The translations under genes were made by a program, and so were the position numbers. This document shows positions 1 to 5,956 of a DNA stretch of 14,462 nucleotides, piece after piece (within the stretch, counting starts at the first letter, position 1; the number at the start of each line of letters is the position of its first letter). The DNA lies in contig DASVSC010000274.1 of NCBI GenBank assembly GCA_036388295.1, forward strand, positions 1 to 14,462. Direction: 5' to 3'. Origin of the DNA: RYN-431 sp036388295. Its GTDB lineage: Bacteria > Planctomycetota > Phycisphaerae > Tepidisphaerales > Tepidisphaeraceae. Under the pieces are notes generated by a model. It worked only from the letters and a program-made list of their open reading frames with translations. It searched no databases and was not told the origin of the DNA.

Positions 1-242
1 TCGGTATGCGGGCCGATCCAGAACCAGATGATCTCGCCATCAGTGACCAAACCGATCGCACGCCAGTCCGTGCCAATGCGGATCGAATAGGCGGACAACG
101 TTCGATTAACGCACTTGAATTGCAGACTGGAATGGCTCGGATTGTCTCGCTATAGCAGGTAATTTTTTTTCGCGATTCGACGGACCTCAGTCGGCAGCTT
201 GCGAAAGCAACGTCTAAAGTCGGCATGCAGGTGGGAAGTCAA
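1..242 (-). pseudogene. RelE/ParE-like type II toxin, nonsense-mutated, partial at left edge
   Basis: The minus strand from a TTG at 242-240 reads MTSHLHADFRRCFRKLPTEV, continues through RIAKKNYLL, meets a TAG at 152-150 (codon 31), and resumes in the same frame as RDNPSHSSLQFK, then YSIRIGTDWRAIG and EIIWFWIGPHTE up to the window edge. Seen: one uninterrupted frame apart from that stop, with the basic N-terminal helix, the YSIRIG strand and the IIWFWIG strand of small RelE/ParE-superfamily mRNA-interferase-type toxins. Relatives usually carry an aromatic residue, often Trp, at the stop position (TGG to TAG is one change). The TTG start overlaps the antitoxin stop (TTGA), the usual antitoxin-toxin arrangement. 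As written the gene makes only a 30-residue fragment, so it is probably inactive. The family call is from recalled motifs; the 3' end lies outside the window. A sequencing error or amber suppression is possible. Confidence 0.72.
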
Positions 243-454
243 AGTTCATCCCAGCCCATTTCGACAGTTCTACCCGCTTTGTGATCCCGCTTCACCTTCG
301 CGACCATCTTAGCTAAGAGAGGCGGCACCTTTTCGGCTGATTGACGTTTCATCCCGCCTTCCACTTCGGCCAACAGCTTTCGGGCGATGCGATTTTGATC
401 GCGCGTCGGGAGTTTAGTCATCTCGTTGATGGCTTTTTCCAGGAGCTTCGTCAT
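239..454 (-). CDS. Type II antitoxin-like small protein
   Basis: A 71-residue protein, rich in Lys, Arg and Glu. It opens MTKLLEKAINEMTKLPTRDQ, followed by NRIARKLLAEVE, and ends MGWDEL. This matches the helical layout of short antitoxins found in front of RelE/ParE-like toxins, whose products often start with a similar MTxLLEKA..LP..QD pattern and end in a WDEL-type tail. In the family the antitoxin binds and neutralises its toxin and represses the shared promoter. Here its toxin neighbour (overlapping by 4 bases) carries a nonsense codon, so the antitoxin may be an orphan or may act on related toxins elsewhere. There is no SD before the ATG. A TATACT hexamer lies 6 bases upstream and an inverted repeat covers the same spot, so a short or leaderless autoregulated transcript is plausible. 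It lies only 16 bases after moeB on the same strand, so read-through is also possible. Confidence 0.7.
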   Translation of the reverse strand: MTKLLEKAINEMTKLPTRDQNRIARKLLAEVEGGMKRQSAEKVPPLLAKMVAKVKRDHKAGRTVEMGWDEL

Positions 455-458
455 ACGA

Positions 459-480
459 GCAGTATACCAATCAATACTGC
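459..480. promoter_or_regulatory. Inverted repeat in front of the antitoxin (candidate operator)
   Basis: GCAGTAT (459-465) and ATACTGC (474-480) form perfect 7-bp arms around 8 bases. The repeat sits 5 bases upstream of the antitoxin ATG and overlaps the moeB stop codon. On the minus strand there is a TATACT at 466-461. No U-tract follows the hairpin on the minus strand, so a terminator for moeB is less likely than an operator for antitoxin autoregulation. The function is inferred from position only. Confidence 0.4.
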
Positions 481-1769
481 GGCCCGCCGGGGTTCACGTC
501 CGTGTTCCACAGCAGCACGCCACCGGCCATGCTTTTGACGTTTTTGAAGCCCTGTTGTTTCAGCACCTGCGCGAATTGAAGGCTACGGCCGCCGCTGCGG
601 CAGTAGACGATGACTTCTTCGTTTTCCTTCCCACGCAGCTCGCCGATGCGGGCGCCGAGCTGCTGCAGCGGGATGAGGTCGCCGCCTTCGATTTTGGTGA
701 TGTTCGCCTCGTGTGGCAGGCGGCAGTCGATGAAGACGAAGTCGTCCTTCTTATCGAGCTTCTTCTTGAGTTCCCGCGGCGTGATTTCCCAATCCGGGTC
801 GAAGTTGTATTCGGGCGGCAGGCCACGGTCGTCGAGCTTGGGCTTGTTCACGTCGGCTCCTTGCAGGTTGCGTTTCACTTCTGCCGCAGTTTCGGCGAGC
901 GATTTCGGGTCGAGGGCCGGCACGCCGCAGAATTGTTCGTAGTCGACCGGCTCGGTGATCGTCGGGTTGTCGCCGCAGACGGGGCAGGTTTTGTCGTGGC
1001 GGATTTTGAACGTGCGGAACTCCATGTCCGACGCGTTGAACGTGCACAGCCGGCCGATGAGCGGCTTGCCATGGCCGAGGATCAGCTTGATGACCTCATT
1101 CGCCTGCAGCGTGCCGATGATGCCCGGCAGCACGCCGAGCACGCCGCCTTCGGCGCAGCTCGGCACGGAACCGGGGTCCGGCGGCTCGGGGTACAGGCAG
1201 CGGTAGCACGGGCCTTTTTCGCCGTTGTCGGGGTTGATGCGGTTCGGGTCGAAGACGGTGATCATGCCTTCGAAGCGGAAGATGCTGCCGTAGATGTTCG
1301 GCTTTTTCAGCAGCACGCAGGCGTCGCCGACGCAGTAGCGCGTGGGGAAGTTGTCGGTGCCGTCGATGATGATGTCGTAGCGGGCGACCAGGTCCAGCAC
1401 GTTGCTGGCGTTGATGATCGTTTCGTGCTCGACGACGTTGACGTCGGGGTTCAGCGCCCTCAGCCGACGGCCGGCGGCTTTGACCTTCGGTTCGCCGACG
1501 CTGTTGGTGTCGAACAGGATCTGCCGTTGCAGGTTGGACGGGCTGACGACGTCAATATCAACCAAGCCGATCGTGCCGACGCCGGCGGCGGCGAGGTACA
1601 GCGCGATCGGGCAGCCCAGGCCGCCCGCGCCGATGCAGAGCACGCGGGCGTTGAGCAGCTTCTTCTGCCCTTCCATCCCCACTTCCGGCAGGATCAGGTG
1701 CCGGCGGTAGCGGTTGATCTGGTCGGCGTTCAGCTGGGTGATGTGGCGGATGTCGGGGGCGTGGTCCAT
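471..1769 (-). CDS. moeB: MoeB/ThiF-type E1 adenylyltransferase fused to a rhodanese domain (MoeZ/MoeBR type)
   Basis: A 432-residue cytoplasmic sulfur-transfer enzyme. Residues about 15-265 are a complete E1-like domain: nucleotide loop GAGGLG (47-52), NLQRQ (79-83), the GTDN motif (137-140), a zinc site made by C188/C191 and C262/C265, and a cysteine in SCAEGGVLG (C205) at the usual catalytic position. After a linker, residues about 325-425 form a rhodanese domain with active loop CRSGGRS (C390). In the family the E1 part adenylates the C-terminal glycine of a small carrier (MoaD, ThiS, CysO or similar) and the rhodanese part provides persulfide sulfur to make a thiocarboxylate. The fused form resembles actinobacterial MoeZ and eukaryotic Uba4/MOCS3. 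No carrier gene is in the window, so the pathway (molybdopterin, thiamine or other) cannot be fixed. It is the third minus-strand sulfur gene, after the rhodanese and yeeE, but 276 bases separate it from yeeE, so it may have its own promoter. The ATG lies directly before the conserved N-terminus; no clear SD. Confidence 0.95.
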   Translation of the reverse strand: MDHAPDIRHITQLNADQINRYRRHLILPEVGMEGQKKLLNARVLCIGAGGLGCPIALYLAAAGVGTIGLVDIDVVSPSNLQRQILFDTNSVGEPKVKAAGRRLRALNPDVNVVEHETIINASNVLDLVARYDIIIDGTDNFPTRYCVGDACVLLKKPNIYGSIFRFEGMITVFDPNRINPDNGEKGPCYRCLYPEPPDPGSVPSCAEGGVLGVLPGIIGTLQANEVIKLILGHGKPLIGRLCTFNASDMEFRTFKIRHDKTCPVCGDNPTITEPVDYEQFCGVPALDPKSLAETAAEVKRNLQGADVNKPKLDDRGLPPEYNFDPDWEITPRELKKKLDKKDDFVFIDCRLPHEANITKIEGGDLIPLQQLGARIGELRGKENEEVIVYCRSGGRSLQFAQVLKQQGFKNVKSMAGGVLLWNTDVNPGGPQY

Positions 1770-1779
1770 GGCAATGCCT

Positions 1780-1863
1780 GTTGATCAGTGGATCCGTTGA
1801 ACAGTTGATCGGTGACAACGCGGCGACCCACTGATCAACGGATCAACGTATCGACCGATCAAC
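1780..1863. repeat. Cluster of GTTGATC heptamers upstream of moeB, including a perfect 12-bp inverted repeat
   Basis: GTTGATC occurs at 1780-1786 and 1804-1810, and its complement GATCAAC at 1833-1839, 1841-1847 and 1857-1863: five copies in 84 bases. Two copies extend to a perfect inverted repeat, GTTGATCAGTGG (1780-1791) with CCACTGATCAAC (1828-1839). Two others extend to GTTGATCGG (1804-1812) with CCGATCAAC (1855-1863). All lie 11-94 bases upstream of the moeB ATG. They could be operator half-sites or a folded mRNA leader. The remaining upstream sequence, 1864-2045, shows no clear promoter, terminator or gene. Confidence 0.6.
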
Positions 1864-2045
1864 GTCCAGGGAAATCCAACGGTGCAGCCGCGGTAGGTTC
1901 AAGTGGGAAGCTGCGGTGAAGCAGGGTTCCACGCTTTAGCACGTTTGCCTCGACTCGTCCTCTTTCAGACGTCGCGAAGCGGGCCGCAAGCTGCAGGTCA
2001 AATCGCCCGGTGACGGGAGAAATATAGGTGGCGGATCGCCGATCG

Positions 2046-3290
2046 TCAACCGGCGGGCCGACGGGCAGACAATCGGCGGCGCAGGGGCAAGGTGATCGCG
2101 ACGCCCGCGACCATGGCGACCAGAAACGCCCATCCCGAGGCCGAGAAGGCCATCACGCCCGACAACGCCGTGCCGACCGAGCAGCCGAGCGCGACCATCG
2201 ATCCCAGCCCCAGAAGCAAGCCCCCGCCGGCCGCCAGGAGGATCGCGGGGAGCGACTCGCGCCTGGGCCGAAACTGCCCGGCCAGAACGGCGGACGCGAA
2301 CGAAGCCGCGATCAGGGCCAAGACGAACAAAGCATTATTGTTCAGCGCTGGCGCGCCGTCCGGAACGCGACAGCCGGCGAGCGTGTCCAAGCCGTGTAGC
2401 TTGCCGTCGATCAAGCCCATGCGTGTGCCGACGTCTCGCGACAGGCGATGGATTTCCGCTGTGACGCCGAGCGGCTGCGTCCGAAACAGCACCAGGACGG
2501 CCAGTACGCCGATCAGCCCGCCGCCCACCCAACTCGGCCAGCGTTCCACAAAAACGGCCCGCGCGAGGCCGCGCCAGGAGGGCGGCGGGTGCGGTGTCGG
2601 TCCACTTTTCGACAGTCCGTATCGCGCGAGGAAGAGGGCCGCGATCGCTAAGACCATCAACTGTGCGCCGATGGATGTGCCATAGCCCCAGCGTCCGGGC
2701 AGCCATACAGGCGGTGCCGTCGCGAGCACGTTCAGGTACAGCCAGTCCCAGGCCCGAAATCCCAAAATGAAACCGACCACCGTGCCTGCCAAGGCGAACG
2801 GCGCTAACAACGAGCCTTCGCCGAGACGATAGAGGTGCGCGCTAATGCACGACCCCGAGAGGGTCATCCCGATGCCGAACAAAAAGCCGCCGGCGAAAAC
2901 CACCCAACTCAGCGGCCCGATGTGCGCCTTGGGCGGGAGGTGGCCCGCGGAAGGATCGACGATCCACGCGCCGAAGATCACCAAGTAGCCCAACGTGCCC
3001 ACGGCCAGGCAGGTGACGATGCCCAGCACGGGCCGCGCGTCGCCGCGTTCGAACAAGTCGCGCAGATTACAGAACCAGCAAAACCGCGACCGTTGCAACA
3101 GCAGGCCGAAGACGGCCCCGCTGGCCAGAGCGAACGCGGCTTTCGGCCCGTAGAACGGATCGGCGTGGGTCACGCGTACGGCCCAAACAATGCCCAGCGT
3201 GACCGCCGCGGCGATCATCACGCGTAACACGAGCCAGAACGAACGTACCGGCGCAGGACCCGTCGGCATGGGAACAGTGGCTGCAGTCAT
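2046..3290 (-). CDS. yeeE: YeeE/YedE-family sulfur-anion permease (TsuA-like)
   Basis: A 414-residue polytopic inner-membrane protein with about ten hydrophobic segments (roughly 17-38, 48-68, 88-110, 126-150, 158-180, 206-224, 254-270, 318-340, 346-378, 384-403). The diagnostic cysteines of the YeeE/YedE fold are present: RSRFC (C71), SGSC (C148) and the LGCSVGTALSG loop (C370). In characterised TsuA proteins conserved cysteines in the pore carry thiosulfate across the membrane, so uptake of thiosulfate or a similar sulfane-sulfur anion is the likely role; the exact substrate is inferred. A loop at about 226-250 rich in Pro, Arg and Ser separates the two pseudo-symmetric halves. It lies 82 bases after the rhodanese gene on the same strand, so the two are probably co-transcribed. 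The SD is only a weak AGG about 7 bases from the ATG. TusA/SirA, a common YeeE partner, is not in the window. Confidence 0.9.
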   Translation of the reverse strand: MTAATVPMPTGPAPVRSFWLVLRVMIAAAVTLGIVWAVRVTHADPFYGPKAAFALASGAVFGLLLQRSRFCWFCNLRDLFERGDARPVLGIVTCLAVGTLGYLVIFGAWIVDPSAGHLPPKAHIGPLSWVVFAGGFLFGIGMTLSGSCISAHLYRLGEGSLLAPFALAGTVVGFILGFRAWDWLYLNVLATAPPVWLPGRWGYGTSIGAQLMVLAIAALFLARYGLSKSGPTPHPPPSWRGLARAVFVERWPSWVGGGLIGVLAVLVLFRTQPLGVTAEIHRLSRDVGTRMGLIDGKLHGLDTLAGCRVPDGAPALNNNALFVLALIAASFASAVLAGQFRPRRESLPAILLAAGGGLLLGLGSMVALGCSVGTALSGVMAFSASGWAFLVAMVAGVAITLPLRRRLSARRPAG

Positions 3291-3312
3291 TTTTCGCCTA
3301 ACTCAACACCGC

Positions 3313-3340
3313 CGGCCGGGCGTGTCAAAACACCCGGCCG
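3313..3340 (-). terminator. GC-rich hairpin between the rhodanese and yeeE genes (possible attenuator)
   Basis: CGGCCGGG (3313-3320) pairs perfectly with CCCGGCCG (3333-3340) around a 12-base loop. It lies between the rhodanese stop and the yeeE start on the minus strand. No U-tract follows, so it is not a standard intrinsic terminator; it may protect the upstream message or reduce read-through into yeeE. Function inferred. Confidence 0.35.
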
Positions 3341-3372
3341 CGGCGCATCCCCTTTTCTGATCGCACGCTGGT

Positions 3373-4305
3373 TTACTTGCCGGTCCAGACCGTGAGTGAC
3401 GGATTCGTGATCGGCACGCCGACGGCGTTGCCGTATTCAGTCCACGAGCCGTCATATTGCCGAACGTCGTAGCCCAAAATGCGCTTCAGCACGAACCACG
3501 TGTGGCTCGAACGCTCGCCGATGCGGCAGTAGACGACGACCGGCTTGCTGCCATCGACGCCGGCGTCGGCGTACAGCGCTTTCAACTGCTCGGGCGACTT
3601 AAACGTCCCGTCTTCCGCATTGACGGCCTTGGGCCAAGGAACGTTCTTGGCACCCGGAATATGGCCGGCCCGGATGGCGAGTTCCTGGAAACCTTTGGGC
3701 GCGAAGATCTTGCCGCTGAACTCGTCCGGCGAGCGGATGTCCAGCAGCACGGAGGGCTGCTCGCCGTTCACAACACGCAGCACGTCCGGCAGCTTCGCCC
3801 GCAGACCCGGCGCGGCATTGTTCACCTTGTAACCCTTGGCCGCGAAGGTCGGCACGTCGGTGCTGTACGGACGCTTATCCGATTCCCACTTCTTACGGCC
3901 GCCGTCGAGAATGCGGACGTCCTGATGGCCGTACAACGAGAAAATCCACGCACCCCACGCTGCGAACCAGTTGTTGTTATCGCCATACAAAACGACGGTC
4001 GTGTCCGGCGTGATGCCCAGCCGGTTTGCGAGCGCTTCGAAGCCTTCTTTCGAAACGACGTCTCGCTTCACGGTGTCGACCAGATCGGTATGCCACACCA
4101 CGCGGGCCGCACCCGGGATGTGGCCTTGCTCGTACAGACCCGGTTCGACACTGACTTCGATCAGTCGCACCTTCGGGTCCTCGGACCGCTGGCTCACCCA
4201 GTCCGCCGAGACGACCACGTCGCCCTTATCGGCCGCCTGCAATGGGGTGATCGTCATCGCCGACACTAACGCCACAGCGACCGACCATTTGACGAATCTT
4301 CGCAT
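3373..4305 (-). CDS. Exported two-domain rhodanese (thiosulfate/3-mercaptopyruvate sulfurtransferase)
   Basis: A 310-residue tandem rhodanese. Residues 1-24 are a signal peptide: basic MRRFVK, a hydrophobic core, then ITPLQA before ADKG, so the enzyme should act in the periplasm. The N-terminal rhodanese domain (about 28-150) has YGDNNNWFAAW, where Asp replaces the active cysteine, as is normal for this architecture. The C-terminal domain (about 165-300) has CRIGERS with C260 as the persulfide-bearing nucleophile, preceded by RAGHIPGA and followed by YDGSWTEYGN. Length and layout fit the TST/MPST family; the CRIGERS loop favours thiosulfate, as CG(S/T)GVT-type loops go with mercaptopyruvate. 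The ATG has a strong AGGAGG SD four bases upstream (4310-4315 on the plus strand). It is the first gene of the minus-strand sulfur block and has an AT-rich operator-like palindrome in front of it. Confidence 0.92.
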   Translation of the reverse strand: MRRFVKWSVAVALVSAMTITPLQAADKGDVVVSADWVSQRSEDPKVRLIEVSVEPGLYEQGHIPGAARVVWHTDLVDTVKRDVVSKEGFEALANRLGITPDTTVVLYGDNNNWFAAWGAWIFSLYGHQDVRILDGGRKKWESDKRPYSTDVPTFAAKGYKVNNAAPGLRAKLPDVLRVVNGEQPSVLLDIRSPDEFSGKIFAPKGFQELAIRAGHIPGAKNVPWPKAVNAEDGTFKSPEQLKALYADAGVDGSKPVVVYCRIGERSSHTWFVLKRILGYDVRQYDGSWTEYGNAVGVPITNPSLTVWTGK

Positions 4306-4325
4306 CGAACCTCCTGATAGAATGG

Positions 4326-4359
4326 TAAATCTATAATTCCGATATCTATTATAGATTTA
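4326..4359. promoter_or_regulatory. Perfect 12-bp inverted repeat with TATAAT on both strands (candidate operator of the sulfur genes)
   Basis: TAAATCTATAAT (4326-4337) and ATTATAGATTTA (4348-4359) are exact complements around 10 bases that include GATATC. This is an AT-rich island in a GC-rich region, 20 bases upstream of the rhodanese ATG. Each arm carries a perfect TATAAT: plus strand 4332-4337, minus strand 4353-4348. A perfect TTGACA lies on the minus strand at 4381-4376; it is 22 bases from the minus TATAAT but 16-17 from TAAATC/AAATCT at the edge of the repeat, so the exact -10 is uncertain. A dimeric repressor bound here would cover the promoter. Sulfane-sulfur sensors of the ArsR group (BigR/SqrR) often control rhodanese and YeeE genes; that regulator is an inference and none is encoded in the window. 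Confidence 0.65.
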
Positions 4360-4489
4360 ATGAATAGTCGACTCATGTCAAGGCGTTGCGAGGGACATGT
4401 CAGTTCGATTCGACACTTCGAGCCAGCGACGCCCGACCACAATGCCGGCGGTTGGGAAAGGCGCGAGTTGCTTCTAACATGCGGCGACC

Positions 4490-5149
4490 ATGCACCGTGC
4501 GTCGTACGCTCTGGCCCGAGCCGTTGCCCGATTCATTGCGGGTCGACACGTACGGCACGAGATGGTCAATGCGGAACGGTTCGATCAGGACGGGCCGTAC
4601 GTGTTGGCGTGCACGCACGCCGGGCATCTGGAGCCGGCGCTCCTAACGGCGACGCTGCGCCGGCCAGTGCACTGGGTAGCGCGCGTGGAGTTCTTTCGCC
4701 CCCGCTGGGCTGCCCTGCTGCTGAAGCGAGTGGGCGCAATCCCGGTCGATCGGAACGGCGTGCCCGTCCGCACGATCCGCACGTGTGTCCGACGATTGGG
4801 CGAAGGGCAGATCATCGGCATCTTCCCGGAAGGCGGGCGGACGACCGGGCCGGACCAGGCCGTGCTCGGCGGGCCGGTGCGCGGCGGCGCGTGCCTGATC
4901 GCGATGCGCGCGGGCGTGCCGGTCGTGCCGGTGGTCATTCGTGGGCTCGACGCCTTCCACCACATCGAGCGATGGGTGCCCGGGCGACGCACGACGGTGC
5001 AGACCCTCGTCGGCCAGCCGATCCTGCCGGCCGATTTTACGCCGCGGGCCGCCCGACGTACGCGACGTCGCGAGATGACCGCTCGCCTCGGCCGGGCATT
5101 CGTCGATCTGTATCAGCAAGCCGACGCCCGGGCCGGCGGGCGGACGTGA
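4490..5149 (+). CDS. PlsC-type 1-acyl-glycerol-3-phosphate acyltransferase family protein (first of a tandem pair)
   Basis: A 219-residue lysophospholipid acyltransferase-family protein, expected at the inner face of the cytoplasmic membrane and likely to move an acyl group onto a glycerophospholipid or related acceptor. Motif I is at 43-48, THAGHLE, an H-x4-E version of the usual H-x4-D. Motif II-like GAIPVDR is at 82-88, motif III FPEGGR at 112-117, and motif IV VPVVPV at 143-148. The Asp-to-Glu change in the catalytic pair is unusual and may alter or weaken activity. The C-terminus (185-219) is Arg-rich. There is no good SD before the ATG. It overlaps the next acyltransferase by four bases (GTGA), so the two are translationally coupled. 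A longer reading frame from 4360 crosses this gene in another phase but has no family features there. Substrate unknown. Confidence 0.85.
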   Translation: MHRASYALARAVARFIAGRHVRHEMVNAERFDQDGPYVLACTHAGHLEPALLTATLRRPVHWVARVEFFRPRWAALLLKRVGAIPVDRNGVPVRTIRTCVRRLGEGQIIGIFPEGGRTTGPDQAVLGGPVRGGACLIAMRAGVPVVPVVIRGLDAFHHIERWVPGRRTTVQTLVGQPILPADFTPRAARRTRRREMTARLGRAFVDLYQQADARAGGRT

Positions 5150-5781
5150 GCGACGGTTTTTACGACGCGCTCACCATGCTGGGCCGCCCCGCCTTCTGGG
5201 TCAGCAGCCGGCCGACGGTGCTGAATGCGGCCGTCACGGATCGCGTCGGCGCGTACATCCTGGCCGCCAATCACACCAGTCCGTACGACATCCCGATCCT
5301 GATGCGGCACTGCCGGCGGCGCATCGACTTCGTCAGCATCACCGAAGTCTTCCGCAACCCATTCACGGCTTGGCTGTATGGCAACATGAACGCCTTCCCC
5401 CTGGACCGCTCGCGGCCGGACGCGCCAACAGTCCGCACCGTGCTGGACCGCTTACGCAGCGGCCGGGTGATCGGCATGTTCCCCGAAGGCGGCTTCCGCC
5501 ACGGTGCGGCGTCGGTGGTGCACTCCCGCAAGATCCGTCCCGGCATCGGCCGGTTGGCGCTGCTGGCGAACGTGCCGATCGTGCCGTGCGTGATCGCCGG
5601 GTCAGAACGCTACGGCCGACCGGCCAGTTGGCTGCCGCTGCGCGCTACGCGCTACGGCGTGGCGTTCGGGGAAGCGATCGAACCCGCCGGCACGGCCGAG
5701 CAGATTGAGGAACGATTGATCGACACGTTCGTCGAGTTGCGCCGTCGAACTCCCTCTCCCGGTATGGCCGGGAGAGGGTAG
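5146..5781 (+). CDS. plsC: PlsC-type 1-acyl-glycerol-3-phosphate acyltransferase (second of a tandem pair)
   Basis: A 211-residue acyltransferase starting at GTG 5146-5148, inside the GTGA overlap with the preceding gene. Motifs: NHTSPYD (H43, D48, canonical H-x4-D), NAFPLDR (82-88), FPEGG (112-116) and VPIVPC (143-148). With the GTG start these fall at the same residue numbers as in the upstream paralogue, which supports both the start choice and an origin by tandem duplication. The expected reaction is acylation of lysophosphatidic acid or a similar acceptor at the membrane. An open frame continues upstream to 4360, but that part is a shadow of the first acyltransferase. The last ten residues (TPSPGMAGRG) and the TAG stop are encoded by an intergenic repeat (5752-5790), so the tail is probably not original. 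Confidence 0.86.
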   Translation: MSDGFYDALTMLGRPAFWVSSRPTVLNAAVTDRVGAYILAANHTSPYDIPILMRHCRRRIDFVSITEVFRNPFTAWLYGNMNAFPLDRSRPDAPTVRTVLDRLRSGRVIGMFPEGGFRHGAASVVHSRKIRPGIGRLALLANVPIVPCVIAGSERYGRPASWLPLRATRYGVAFGEAIEPAGTAEQIEERLIDTFVELRRRTPSPGMAGRG

Positions 5782-5889
5782 GGTGAGGGCTTTCCCGGGT
5801 GCGATCGAACGTCGGCCGCTGTTCGCTTCGGTAACGTCTTCCGTCGCCGGCCCTCACCCTAACCCTCTCCCGGCCATACCGGGAGAGGG
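5752..5889. repeat. Inverted pair of intergenic repeats, each with its own hairpin
   Basis: The left unit 5752-5790 and right unit 5850-5889 are reverse complements except for one extra base in the right unit (GGGTAGGG against GGGTTAGGG). Each contains CCCTCTCCCGG and CCGGGAGAGGG (11-bp stem) around TATGG or its complement. They lie between the convergent acyltransferase and lyase genes, where a large stem could help end transcripts from both sides. Similar CCCTCTCCC-type intergenic repeats occur in many bacterial genomes (recalled, not searched). The 59 bases between the units hold nothing recognisable. Confidence 0.85.
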
Positions 5890-5920
5890 AATCAGAGGCG
5901 TCACACCGAGCGGGTTTGTC

Positions 5921-5943
5921 TAGGGCGGGCAGTGCCCGCCCTA
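5921..5943. terminator. 10-bp perfect hairpin after the lyase gene
   Basis: TAGGGCGGGC (5921-5930) and GCCCGCCCTA (5934-5943) enclose a three-base loop AGT, 13 bases past the stop of the minus-strand lyase gene. There is no U-tract. It may end or protect the lyase message, or be another dispersed repeat. ACACCGAGC directly repeats on both sides (5903-5911 and 5959-5967). Confidence 0.5.
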
Positions 5944-5956
5944 CGACGTTGCTCGA

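Noticed and set aside
426..1784. 452-codon open frame on the plus strand
   Set aside because: Antisense shadow of moeB, which has clear E1 and rhodanese motifs on the minus strand.
2046..2399. Plus-strand open frame at the 3' end of yeeE
   Set aside because: Antisense shadow; the composition follows the permease codons and shows no domain.
4360..5145. Long open frame from 4360 leading in-frame into the second acyltransferase
   Set aside because: It runs across the first acyltransferase in another phase, is Arg/Gly/Pro-rich with no family motifs, and the GTGA overlap at 5146 gives a better start.
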